The notes under the pieces: generated by a model
Database searches by the model: none
What the model saw: only the letters and a program-made list of their open reading frames with translations
What the model was told of the DNA's origin: nothing
Assembly: GCA_037892935.1 (NCBI GenBank)
Contig: JAYXKI010000006.1
Location: forward strand, 1,736,001-1,800,000
Length of the DNA: 64,000 bases
Reading direction: 5' to 3'
Source of the DNA: Phlebopus portentosus
Taxonomy: Eukaryota; Basidiomycota; Agaricomycetes; Boletales; Boletinellaceae
Program-made: the position numbers and the translations under genes
Shown: in pieces, positions 54,544 to 64,000 of the stretch
Numbering within the stretch: position 1 is the stretch's first letter
Layout: the number at the start of each line of letters is the position of its first letter

Positions 54544-57500
54544 ATGTCCAACCGCGATGGCCAAGCACAGCGAAAGGACACGCAAAAGACCCTCGTCGAG
54601 TCTCTTACCGAAACAACAGGAAAGAAGCAATGGCTGAAATCCGGCTTTCAGCAAAGATTAATTCCTTTCTTCACAGGTCGTGATGCAGGTTTGCTAAATT
54701 AATGTTTTGCTATGAGGTTCTTTAGTGAAGCCCCCTAAAGTTGACAGGAAGAACATCACGAGGAGATCTAGTTCTGGAAAGACATGTGTGGAAGAATATG
54801 AGCCAATGTTCAGTGACTCCGAATCGTTCGTTATTAGTCCTATTTCAGCGACGTCGACGCACTTCAGTCCGATCACACCGGAGAGTGCGCGTCTTTCCCG
54901 ATCTTCCTCTATCGTTATCTCGTCTCCGGAGAACCAGAAACATGAAAGAACATTTTCTTGTTTCTTCGATAAGCATAACGGAGATCTGTTTGACTCAGGA
55001 CGAGCGACGCTACTACTCGCTTCTCGTGCCGCTTTACGGTTGGGGGAGGCCTCGAATATCCCATACCTGAAAGGCGCTGCCAGTATCATCCTTCTGATTG
55101 TGGAGTACGTTGAAGTGAGTAGCTCCCTGCTATTTCTTTCTCTGTATCTGCTGATGATGAACTTTCAAGGGCACCTCGTCAAACCGTGAAGAATGCTCTC
55201 GCATTATCAGAAGAGTATCACAGCTTTGCCAAGCTGTAGAGAGGAAGACGATAAAGGTGGGCTGCGTAACACCAGGCGAGCTGGAAGACGAGGCTGTTAG
55301 GCTTGGGACGTCCGTGAATTTCTTCTCCTTTTTAGAACAAACCTGATGAACTCATTAACAGGACGTTTATGAATGTTCAGCAGGAAATGGAACAGCTTTC
55401 AAATTGCAAGGGCCATTATCTACGCAGAGTCCTGCAAATGGACAAAGATAGGGAGATCATCAAAAGATGTGACGCTGAATTGGAGGATGCTTTAAAGTTG
55501 TTCGCTGTATGTCAATCATACGGGATACACTCCCAGATTCTAACTTTCTCCGTTAGGTGGAGTCATTCATTGATATACGTACTTGGCTTGCTGGATTTGA
55601 ACAAAGAATGGCACAGATTCTGGAGCGAACAGCAGTTACCAGTGAAGTTCTGGAACACAGCGGCCGCGTGGGTTCTTCCCCTCTTCCCCTCTGATTTCTC
55701 CCGGCTCTTTGTTGCACTCGTTGATTTGCAACTGACTCTTCTTTTAATCACGATCGGGTCTAGCGAGTGCAAAGAGATATCAAAGTCTCTGAAAGGTATT
55801 ATCTAATTACCGCAGGCGTCTAGTCGGGTTTTGATCGGGATATGATCGTAGACCGGCGCTTTCAAGCGCATTGGGAACTTCTGACAAGTATGAGTCCCGT
55901 CCGGTAGCTTTGCCTTCCCCTCCCGAGATTTTCTTCGGTCGAGAAGATGATTTGAAGCAACTCGTCAGAGCCACTTTGTCTCCGAAGGCCGCCCGAATTG
56001 CTGTTCTTGGACCAGGAGGTGTAGGTAAGACAGCTTTTTTGTACATATTAAGGCGGCCGGCTGAATTGTTTCCGCAGGCAAGACGTCGTTAACACACAAG
56101 CTACTTCATCACAAAGATGTCAAGAAGCGCTACGAAGACAACCGATTCTTTGTCCCGTGTGATTCGGCAACGTCAGTGGATGGACTCATCTCCGCGATCG
56201 AACTCCACTTGGGACTGAACGAACAGAAAGGAAGGAACACTGGCGTCTCCAGTCCAAGGGAGGACGGAATCTTGACATTTTTGGCAGAGGTTGGAGGAGG
56301 GTCGGATCAAACTTCTGATCAGGCTTCTGTTCGACCAGTCATCGTTGTTCTCGACAACTTCGAAAGTCCCTGGGAGCCGGACCGCGCCAAGGTCGAGAGG
56401 TTGCTACTCCGCTTGACAACGGCGGAGAATTTGAATTTGACGCTCGTCGTCACTCTGCGAGGCACTGAACGACCCAGTGGGATAGCATGGGACGAACCTT
56501 TTCTGCCACCTATCCGGACCTTAGATCCTGCATCTGCAAGGGAGATGTTTCTTAAGATATCAGGTGCCCTCAACGATCCGATATGTAATACGGAGGCACC
56601 TGACGAATTGGACGAGTTGGTAGCTCTTTGTGGATACTTGCCTCTCGCTATTCGGCTCATGGCCGAGCTCACCTCCGTGGAGGGTGGAGACGTCAATATT
56701 GTACTCGAGAGGTGGAAAAGCGTGGTATCCAGCATCTCATTACTCAGCAGCGGCGAGGACCCTACCCATAGTTTGGAAGTCTCCATCCAACTTTCACTAG
56801 ATAGCCCGCGCATGAAACGCGACCCTGATGCCGGGATCTTGCTAACTGTTCTCGCGCTGCTTCCTGACGGACTGCGAGAGGAGGATCTCGACAGGGTTGT
56901 TCCGCAGCTAGAAAATCGACAAAAGGGTCGCCTTACGCTCATCAAGACCGCACTCGCTTACAAGGAATCGGGACGATTGAAAGTGCTAGCACCGATACGG
57001 ACGTACATTACAGGTAGCAAGAAGTACAAGTTGCAGCCTCGGTTCATCAAGCCTTTGGAGAACCACTTCTGGGGATTTCTTTCCATCGCGAGATATGACC
57101 AAAGAGACACGGAAAGTTTCAAGCGAGTCTTCTCGGAGTTGGGAAACATCGAATGCTTGATTAACCGGGCGTTTGATGATACTTTTGACCCTTCCGCGGC
57201 CGTTTCTGCCGCAATCAGTTTGGCTCAATTCTTTCTGCAGACGGCTCTGGTCATGCCTCGGCTAGCTCAACTCCAAAGGGCACTTCAGCTTTCCGAGTCG
57301 ATGGGGTACGACAGACTTAAAGCAGACTGCATATATGCGATGGCTCTAGCCAAACGTCTGTACCCTAAGCTTCACAAGGAGGCCGCAACATGTGAGGAAG
57401 AATTCCGTAAGGCTTCAGAACTATACCAAAGAGCGAACGATAAGGTCGGACAAGGCAACTGTCTCTACCAATTAGGCGCATTCAACTATTCTGCTCGTCA

Positions 57501-58577
57501 TTTCGAGGAAGCCAAGGCTTACTGCGAGAAGGCGCTTCAACTTCATTCTGAAGCGGAATGCTTTAAGGGAGAGGTTCGTTATTACTTAATGGTCTTTGCT
57601 AGCGAACTCACTACCACGTATAGGCAACTTCACTGTATTACCTTGCAAGAATCCTTCATACCATGAACGAGACGAATCTAGCTGTTACGCATGCCGAGAA
57701 AGCACTGAGATTGCTGCGCACGAAGCGCAACGACCGTGTGCTGGAGGCACAGTGCCTGCAATATCTCGGCTACATGCAGTTTGCCACCCTTTGCAATTAC
57801 AAAGAGGCCCGTATGCTATTAGAAGAATCTTCCCGAATTTACAAGGAGTTATCGCTCGAGGAGTCGCCGAACTGCATGGATGTGATGGTTTCCCTCGGCG
57901 AGCTGGAGTTTATTTGCTCAAGACATGATAATGCGAGGGATGCATTCGAACTAGCGGCGAATGTTTATCGCAAGACGAAAAAACCGGACCGCGAAGCACA
58001 TGCGCGCGTTTTTCTTGGTCTCGCTTGTCTGGGCTTGCAGTTGCCTCAAGAGGCGGCGAAACATATTCGTGATGGACTTGCCATCTGGGAGGAAGTCGGT
58101 AACAAATGGGGCATAGGCACCGGTTTCGTCGCACTCGGTGACTTGTCGATGTACGAAAGCTCGTTCACAGAAGCAGAAACCCAGTACTTGAAGGCCTTAG
58201 ATTGCTTCACGCGCGATTCGAACCATTGGAAGGCCTTCGAGGCCGAATGCCAGATGAAGATGGGGATCTTGCGGATTCGTATGGAGCAGGAAAATGAAGC
58301 ACGGGAGTGTTTTCAAAGAGCGCGCCGACTTTACGATGAAGCGACTTGTCGTCGCGGCAAAGCCAACTGTTCACGATACCTCGCAGAATTGGATCTGAAG
58401 AGTCCGGATAGCCAGGTGCACAGAGGTGCCTTAGAACGTCTCGAAGGAGTGCAACGCGAATACTCGGATATGGGTCTCCTCATAGAGTGTCAGCAGTGCG
58501 ATTTCCACATCGCCGCGACCTACAAATCGCTAGGAGAAAAGCCGCCGAAGCCTCGTCAATTGCAAATCAATGCTTGA
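54544..58577 (+). CDS. NLR-like protein: helical N-terminus, NB-ARC, TPR repeats
   Basis: Nine exons: 54544-54676, 54726-55114, 55170-55256, 55336-55506, 55557-55667, 55764-55795, 55852-56024, 56078-57573 and 57624-58577 (3546 nt, 1181 residues). After a disordered Ser-rich start, residues of about 100-290 form helices (ASNIPYLKGAASIILLIVEY, then EECSRIIRRVSQLCQAVERK). They resemble the MLKL/HeLo-type four-helix adaptor found in Agaricomycete NLR-like proteins. Then come IFFGREDDLKQLV, Walker A GPGGVGKTS (361-369), Walker B VIVVLDNFE (453-461) and LCGYLPLAIRLMAEL (the GxP motif of NB-ARC). TPR helices fill the rest (CEKALQLHSEAE, AEKALRLLRTKR, LKALDCFTRDS). Such STAND proteins act in non-self recognition. 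That role is inference. The short exon 6 is the least certain. Confidence 0.88.
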
Positions 58578-59129
58578 CGCCAACTTCATCGTCTTTCCTA
58601 TCTTTCCTTATGTAACGCACTTTCTCAGTAAAATCAGAAATGTATTTCGCATTCTTACGAATGCGCACCCTGTATGTACTTTTACTTGTTGAAATTACGA
58701 AATCAACATTCCCGTCTCACTAGCAAGTCAACGCATTACCATGTCGATGAAGCGGTGCTCCCAATTCGGAAGTCATCCAGACCGAAGCCCGATCTTCTAC
58801 TTGCCAAACAAACATCCGATACAACGGTGGCACGAGCGGAACTACCGTATGTCAACAGATATTGAATGACATAAAAGAATCGTACCTAATTAGGAATACA
58901 GTACTAACATGTCAAGCAGTTTATAGTGACGACGTCAATGATGCAAATCGAAGCCTATGCGATCGTTGACGACGGGTATGATGCAATATATCTGGGATCG
59001 GCGGGATGGAAGAAACATACATAAATCCGTCGGTGCTTGTGCCGCTCGAAAAGAAAAGTCCCATCCCACTTCTTCCATCCATCCCAAATCGCACGCATAA
59101 TCTTTATACAAAGTTTCATCTTATCAAAC
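58578..59129. other. Intergenic
   Basis: About 550 nt between the NLR-like gene and the small hydrophilic protein gene. No gene is seen. Confidence 0.55.
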
Positions 59130-59470
59130 ATGGAACGCGACAATGAATACTCGCCGAACGACTCGTTCGCTCCTGAAGAGCTTGCTTACGGCGCCGTCTC
59201 CGACCCTGCCACCCGAAACGCCACTTTCGAAGATCGTGAGGCAGAGGAGAGCGAAGTCTCCGGCCGTGTCTCGAAGCGTAAGTCTTCCTTAGTTCCCGAA
59301 ACATATATTCCTCAATCTAGTGATGATCCCCAGGCGAAGCCGATGATCTTCGTGCGGACGCTGGCAACATCGGCCAAGTCAAGGGTACTCGCCACCAGGG
59401 CAAGAGCAACGATGCTTACAAGCAGGAGCGCCAGCTTGACCAAGATCTTTCCGACGAAGGTGCTATCTGA
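59130..59470 (+). CDS. Small hydrophilic, disordered protein
   Basis: Two exons, 59130-59277 and 59334-59470 (285 nt, 94 residues). The 56-nt intron (GTAAGT..CCCAG) is spliced in phase 1 and gives VSKREADDLRADAGNIGQVK. Reading on without splicing gives a different, implausible C-terminus. The protein is rich in Glu, Asp, Gln, Asn, Lys and Gly (MERDNEYSPNDSFAPEELA, HQGKSNDAYKQERQLDQDL, SDEGAI) with no cysteine and hardly any hydrophobic cluster, as in hydrophilins / LEA-like stress proteins. I recognise no named family. A role in desiccation or stress protection is inference from composition only. Confidence 0.75.
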
Positions 59471-60195
59471 AGCTACTTCATTTGAAGTCCATCCGTTAGA
59501 AGGAATGAAATATTCTTGTTGCTTGAGCACTTGTTTCTTGCGTTAATTTATTGGCCGGATAATAATACAACTTGAAGTCTGGAGTCTCGTTGCACTGCAA
59601 GGAATTCTTAGTCCTTTTATAATTTTGTAAGCGAAATTCAGAGGCTCAATTTGTACGGCACAAATTCAATCGGAGATCAAGCGGTGTCCCTGAATTAGGC
59701 AAAAATCCAATTGTTTTGCTTACGAATCGCGTCACCATTTTCGTGCTGTGCTTCGGCTTTGCTACTTCTACCATCCATCCACCATCCAACTCAAAGTAAA
59801 AATTGCACGATTCCCTTGATTTTGGTGTTTCAAGTGCCTATTCGAACGAATAATCTGCGGCTGAAGGCACTAGTTCTCACTTCAGCGCAATCGACAATGT
59901 TGGTTAGGTTTCGCAGGCATCATGAACATGGTTGTAACTCAGGTCACTCAGCATATCGCTTTGTACCGGTAATCACAGTTTCTTGAGTAGAATGTAGCCG
60001 AGCAGGAAGCGTCAAAGACCCCGAGTGTCTTGCTTGGACGAGGTTAAGGTTTTTTATATCCAAGCGTCCACCAGCCTTTGGTAATTACATAAGCTTCTGT
60101 GGCCTAGTTCAAGCCACGCACGGTTAAGAATATAAACCCTTCCTTGTGGGATTCCATCCTTCACCTCGTTCCTTTCTATCGCCTTCTCTTCGCAT
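59471..60195. other. Intergenic
   Basis: About 725 nt, AT-rich, carrying the F-box gene promoter (a TATAAAC at about 60132 lies some 60 nt upstream of the ATG). No gene is seen. Confidence 0.5.
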
Positions 60196-61746
60196 ATGAA
60201 TAGCTATCTTCGACCGCCGGCTAGCACAATGCGCATACATGCTCGTTCCCTCGGGATGTATCAATCCGCTTCGTATGTGGATAACCTACCTGATGAGATC
60301 CTTCGCGAAATTCTCCTCCGGACTCTTCCTCGACAGTTCTTTGATATGGATTTATTCGTGTCTCCTCGATACTCGATCGTGTTGCCTGTCCATCTCTCCC
60401 ATGTCAGTCGACGCTGGCGCGGAATATCTCTTTCGACTGGAGAGCTTTGGTCGTACCTCTGCCTCGTCGTCAACGAGAGTACTACGAGGCAGCTCCGGAA
60501 GCTCGCCAGGATTTTCGACGTGTTCCTCGAGAGAACAGGTCGATGCCCTCTCAACTTCCGTCTCGAGTGCCGACTCTCAAACAAGGAAACGATCAAAGCG
60601 GGGCACCACATTATATCAACTATTTTGACGCAGCAGCGCCGATGGAAAGACGTTCAGTTTCTGTGGCAAGGCCTGAATCCCTCGCATGGGTTTGGGAACC
60701 TGCAGATGAACGACATGCCACTGCTTAGGACTTTCGTCGTGGATATATCCATCTGCACGGCTGAAGGAGCACTTATTTATCCGAAACTCGACCTCGAGAA
60801 GTCTCAGCAGCTTGAAGCATTGGTAGTCCGAAATGGTGTCGCCCTCGAGTTCGGTGAAACACCGAAGTACAGACTGTCGAAATGCGCCGTTAATATTCCT
60901 CTCAAGTGCATGAACATCGCTTCTCCGCGTACTTGCCGGGATATACTAAAGGGCTCTCCAAACCTACAAAGTTTGGACTTCCGCACCGGTCCTGACGTGG
61001 AAAGTCCATCATTGGAGTCGGGAGAAGGGAACATGTTATTACACCGCGGTCTCAAGAAGCTGGACCTGAGGTACGGCTTGCATTCCGAGTTTCTCATCGA
61101 TGGACTCTGTCTACCCGGTTTAAAGGAGCTTTATTACGTCGATGGAAGTTTGGGAACTGGGGGAAATACGCTCCTGCGCTTCGTGCAGCGTTCCAAGCCA
61201 GCCTTGACCTCATTTACAATTCACGGAACGTACATCCGGGTTGCTCTGTTGATTGAGGTGTTGCGTCACCTACCGACGATTACACAACTGACGCTTTTGA
61301 GTTGTCCTCTGAACGCATCTTTTATTCATGCATTCGAGATACCGAACGATACAGAGCTCCCTCCGGCTGTATCCAAAGTGAACGTATCCGTGCTCTGTCC
61401 ACGTCTGCGTTCTCTCCATATCTCGTGCTCGTCCCTCTACCAAAGCTTCGAACTACCATTCGTCGACGCGCTAAACCTCATGATCGAATCGAGGCGTAGA
61501 AGCTTGAAGACGCTGAATAAAGTCACCGTCCACGCCGCTCCGCGACGGGTCGAGTACTATGCGCCGCTCGATCGAGAACGGATTGACCACCTGAAGTCGT
61601 GTCTGGAGTCTGGCAGAATGGTTTGCATTGACAGTGTCGAGGAATTACCATCTTCGATCGCCATGACTGAGGGACTTAGGAGAACGAAGAAAGCCGGACA
61701 GTCGAATATTTTGCACGTCAACCGATGGCGCAACTTTAAATCGTGA
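60196..61746 (+). CDS. F-box protein, Agaricomycete type
   Basis: Single exon, 516 residues. The F-box is near the N-terminus: YVDNLPDEILREILLRTLPR (about 27-46), then VHLSHVSRRWRGISLSTGELW. The rest resembles a degenerate leucine-rich repeat solenoid (SPNLQSLDFRTGPD, LKKLDLRYGL, LRHLPTITQLTLLSC), the usual partner domain for substrate choice in SCF ubiquitin ligases. Mushroom genomes hold many such genes with unknown targets. The ATG at 60196 is used; a second ATG 12 codons on is also possible. The gene is complete, with no frame damage. Confidence 0.88.
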   Translation: MNSYLRPPASTMRIHARSLGMYQSASYVDNLPDEILREILLRTLPRQFFDMDLFVSPRYSIVLPVHLSHVSRRWRGISLSTGELWSYLCLVVNESTTRQLRKLARIFDVFLERTGRCPLNFRLECRLSNKETIKAGHHIISTILTQQRRWKDVQFLWQGLNPSHGFGNLQMNDMPLLRTFVVDISICTAEGALIYPKLDLEKSQQLEALVVRNGVALEFGETPKYRLSKCAVNIPLKCMNIASPRTCRDILKGSPNLQSLDFRTGPDVESPSLESGEGNMLLHRGLKKLDLRYGLHSEFLIDGLCLPGLKELYYVDGSLGTGGNTLLRFVQRSKPALTSFTIHGTYIRVALLIEVLRHLPTITQLTLLSCPLNASFIHAFEIPNDTELPPAVSKVNVSVLCPRLRSLHISCSSLYQSFELPFVDALNLMIESRRRSLKTLNKVTVHAAPRRVEYYAPLDRERIDHLKSCLESGRMVCIDSVEELPSSIAMTEGLRRTKKAGQSNILHVNRWRNFKS

Positions 61747-64000
61747 GGGTCGGACTGCAGGGTCGATACAGAGTCGTTTATGTACTATAGATTCTAATGT
61801 GGCTGTTCCCCCTGTTCCACTAATAATAGCCCGTTCTACGGTGATTACTCAAGGCTGTATGGTGTATGCTCCAAGTATCACTATTGGAACACTCAGAGAA
61901 AGAGAGTGGTACTATTAGAGCCGTATCAAAAAAGCTCATTGTATTTGAAAACTGTCGGCACAACAGCCTGAGGGAGAAGCAAGCCACGATCCCGCGATCG
62001 ATTGATACCAAGCCACCAAAGCGGTCTGCATTCTTATATTCCCAGATTCAGCACTAGGCTCCTTTGGACAAGCCTTCGCTTAGCGGGTGGCTATTATATA
62101 AGACTTTGTGGGCCAGAGGGTATAAATACTTTCTCTCGCGAGTCTCCGCAGTTCCTCACCTCTTGAACCGCGACTTCCAACATCATTCGCTTCTCCCCTC
62201 TCACAAACGTAGTAGCTCTCCAAAGGCCGCAAGTCATGCTGAACGGTATCTGATTGCGAAATACCTCGAGCATATATGGTGATCCCCTGATACCTGGCCA
62301 GGTAGGCTTGGGTGCTTGGGTACCAATATGGTCTCGAATGATCTCGCCATATCAGACAGTTCAGATCATGGCTAGCCAAGCAGCTTTGCTTTCGTGCACC
62401 CATGAGCTGCATGTGTGGAAGTCTACGACCCCCAGGTTCTCTGGAACCCACTGGCCCTACACACGTAAGCCGGCCTTGTCGAAGAGTTTCTTTGTGAACT
62501 GGGTGTTAAGTTGGCTTTCCATACGTAAGCCTGCGCTGGCAGGGGTTTCTTTGAGAACCGGGAATTTCAGCTCGTGTCTCTCCCTCTCTATCTGTGGGGA
62601 AAAGGGAGGCATCGGTTTATCTGGGACCCCGGACCAGACGCCATCACGCCAATGATGCTATACGTGACAGCAAGTATTTTGGTATACCAAAAGAGATAGA
62701 TGGACGACGGATGGACATGGATGTCGGCACTCAGGTGGTGATCCCAGGTGGCTTGAAGCCTTCCAACAAGGAGCATACCTCCAAGAACCATGGCCGCGGG
62801 TATCTCCGTCGTCTCATTCAGAGTAATAACTGCATCAATCACAAATATCAAGCATCAGAACGTCATCCCGACTCAGCCCTTCAAGCTCGAGTTGAGCTGA
62901 ACGGTCTCAACCTCGGGCCTGAAGATACGAGAAAGGGACAGAAGTTTTCCGATGCGATATGGATGTGACACCTCCCAGTCCAGAGTGCCCCAAGCGTATC
63001 CGCAAGCAGTGTCTGTACGGACGTCCTGTGAAGTCTTGAGATCCTGGGGAGAACGCAAAGGATCCAAGGCCCTGCATGCACCTGTACTGGCCCCTTTAGC
63101 CGCAAGATCCATAAGCAGAGCGACATTGGCATTTCTGCAAGCCCAGAGAGAGGGCACCTCAACCGGTTCCACGCACCATGCCAGGAGTTGTTTATCATCG
63201 ATCCATACCCGGGATGCGAGAACCTTCGTATGAGTCGATGTACTTTCTGAATCGGCTGTAGCGGGAGAAGGAGGGGAGGGACAAATTCCTCCTGACTTGC
63301 TTCGACTACCCCTTTGGCGTCCTCAAACGAAATGATTTCGGAGGCACTATGTTAGTTCGTTAATCTTGGGATACATAGAGAGCAAAGACAACGGCACAGA
63401 ATGAGAATGAGAAGTTCCTGACTTGTTTCATAACTCTATATCGCTGAAAACTGTCCCAATCCGAGAAAGTGGAGGGTTCGAGTAGATGGTACAGTATGTG
63501 AATATAAAAGAAGTATGAGCCTCGGACACGAAGGAATTGAAAAAGGTCGTCGGAAGATTCCGAATCGGAGTCAGAAAACGATCGCAGTGAAGAACTGATT
63601 TTTTTTAAAAATAGGACGGATTGACACGACGAAAAGTAAAGGAAAATGCCTAGGACAAGGGACAAGGTTGATTATAGTCCACTGTCGTGGAAGACTTCAC
63701 AAATCAAGACGTCAGGCGGGATTTCAACTTGCAAGTCTGCTGTTAAATCAGATATGCCCGACAAGTCGAAAGAAACTCAAACAACTTACAAACTTAGATG
63801 CCGACACACAGATAGAAGAGCCTGAAAGTACTTAATGCTGACAACGAGGCAACGGGTAAGGACCCCCATCTACGTTTGCGTTCATGTGTATTCCTCTCTT
63901 TCCAAAGTCCAAACAGACAAGCAGACGTCAAGCTAGACGAAAGTTCAAGTAAAACGATTCAAATCCCCATCCAAGGTGTCATTAGGAAACGTATGCGAGC
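61747..64000. other. No supported gene to the window end
   Basis: 2.25 kb. Overlapping frames around 62.2-63.2 kb on both strands have no start or domain that I can defend. An imperfect ~61-bp repeat lies at about 62463-62580. From 63.25 kb to the end frames are short. A gene could start beyond the right edge. Confidence 0.45.
62463..62580. repeat. Imperfect two-copy 61-bp repeat
   Basis: Two units begin ACGTAAGCC (62463 and 62524) and share GTTTCTTTG followed by a GAAC/GAACC block about 27-35 bases later. Identity is only moderate, so this is tentative. Confidence 0.4.

Noticed and set aside
1..64000. CRISPR arrays, prokaryotic operons or phage features
   Set aside because: The sequence is eukaryotic with spliced genes; no regularly spaced repeats were seen.

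Overview
The window is nuclear DNA from a filamentous basidiomycete, most likely an Agaricomycete. Almost every gene is cut by introns of about 50-60 nt with GT..AG ends and CTRAY-type branch sites. The gene content fits: ERG3, an ARP3 with the fungal exon pattern, a GH131 glucanase, an F-box protein of mushroom type, an NB-ARC/TPR protein and a cluster of small secreted cysteine-rich proteins. All exon joins below were read by eye from splice sites, frame continuity and family conservation. There is no transcript evidence.

Layout. 1-3.3 kb: a metallo-beta-lactamase-fold hydrolase running off the left edge, then ARP3 (both minus). 3.8-13.8 kb: a cluster of eight intact small secreted cysteine-rich protein (SSP) genes, four on minus then four on plus, plus one decayed copy. 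Part of it is a tandem duplication carrying a 505-bp hAT-type MITE and a frameshifted secreted-protein gene. 14.8-17.9 kb: a DUF1295 membrane protein and the sterol C-5 desaturase ERG3, both plus. 18.3-19.8 kb: a RAE1/GLE2 mRNA-export WD40 gene. 20.4-23.0 kb: an unknown Cys-rich protein and a RAI1/DXO decapping nuclease (minus). 23.1-25.9 kb: a leucine-rich-repeat protein. 26.1-28.7 kb: the mitochondrial ABC transporter ATM1 (minus). 29.4-30.6 kb: a GH131 glucanase. 30.9-32.4 kb: a second RAE1/GLE2 paralogue (minus). 33.8-36.9 kb: a C2H2 zinc-finger transcription factor (minus). 36.9-44.4 kb: a gene-poor stretch with no gene I can support. 44.4-47.3 kb: a conserved protein of unknown function (minus). 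48.6 kb: an isolated SSP paralogue. 49.0-49.9 kb: a short BRCT protein. 50.2-52.4 kb: an MFS transporter of GIT1/PHO84 type with 13 exons, one of 9 nt (minus). 53.0-53.8 kb: proteasome subunit SEM1/DSS1 (minus). 54.5-58.6 kb: an NLR-like protein (helical N-terminus, NB-ARC, TPRs). 59.1-59.5 kb: a small hydrophilic protein. 60.2-61.7 kb: an F-box protein. From 61.7 kb to the end no gene is supported.

Most genes are ordinary housekeeping (actin nucleation, sterol synthesis, RNA export and quality control, Fe/S export, proteasome). The accessory parts are the SSP cluster, whose members share a CxC(P) end and an intron at the same place, the RAE1 duplication with identical exon structure, and the NLR-like gene.
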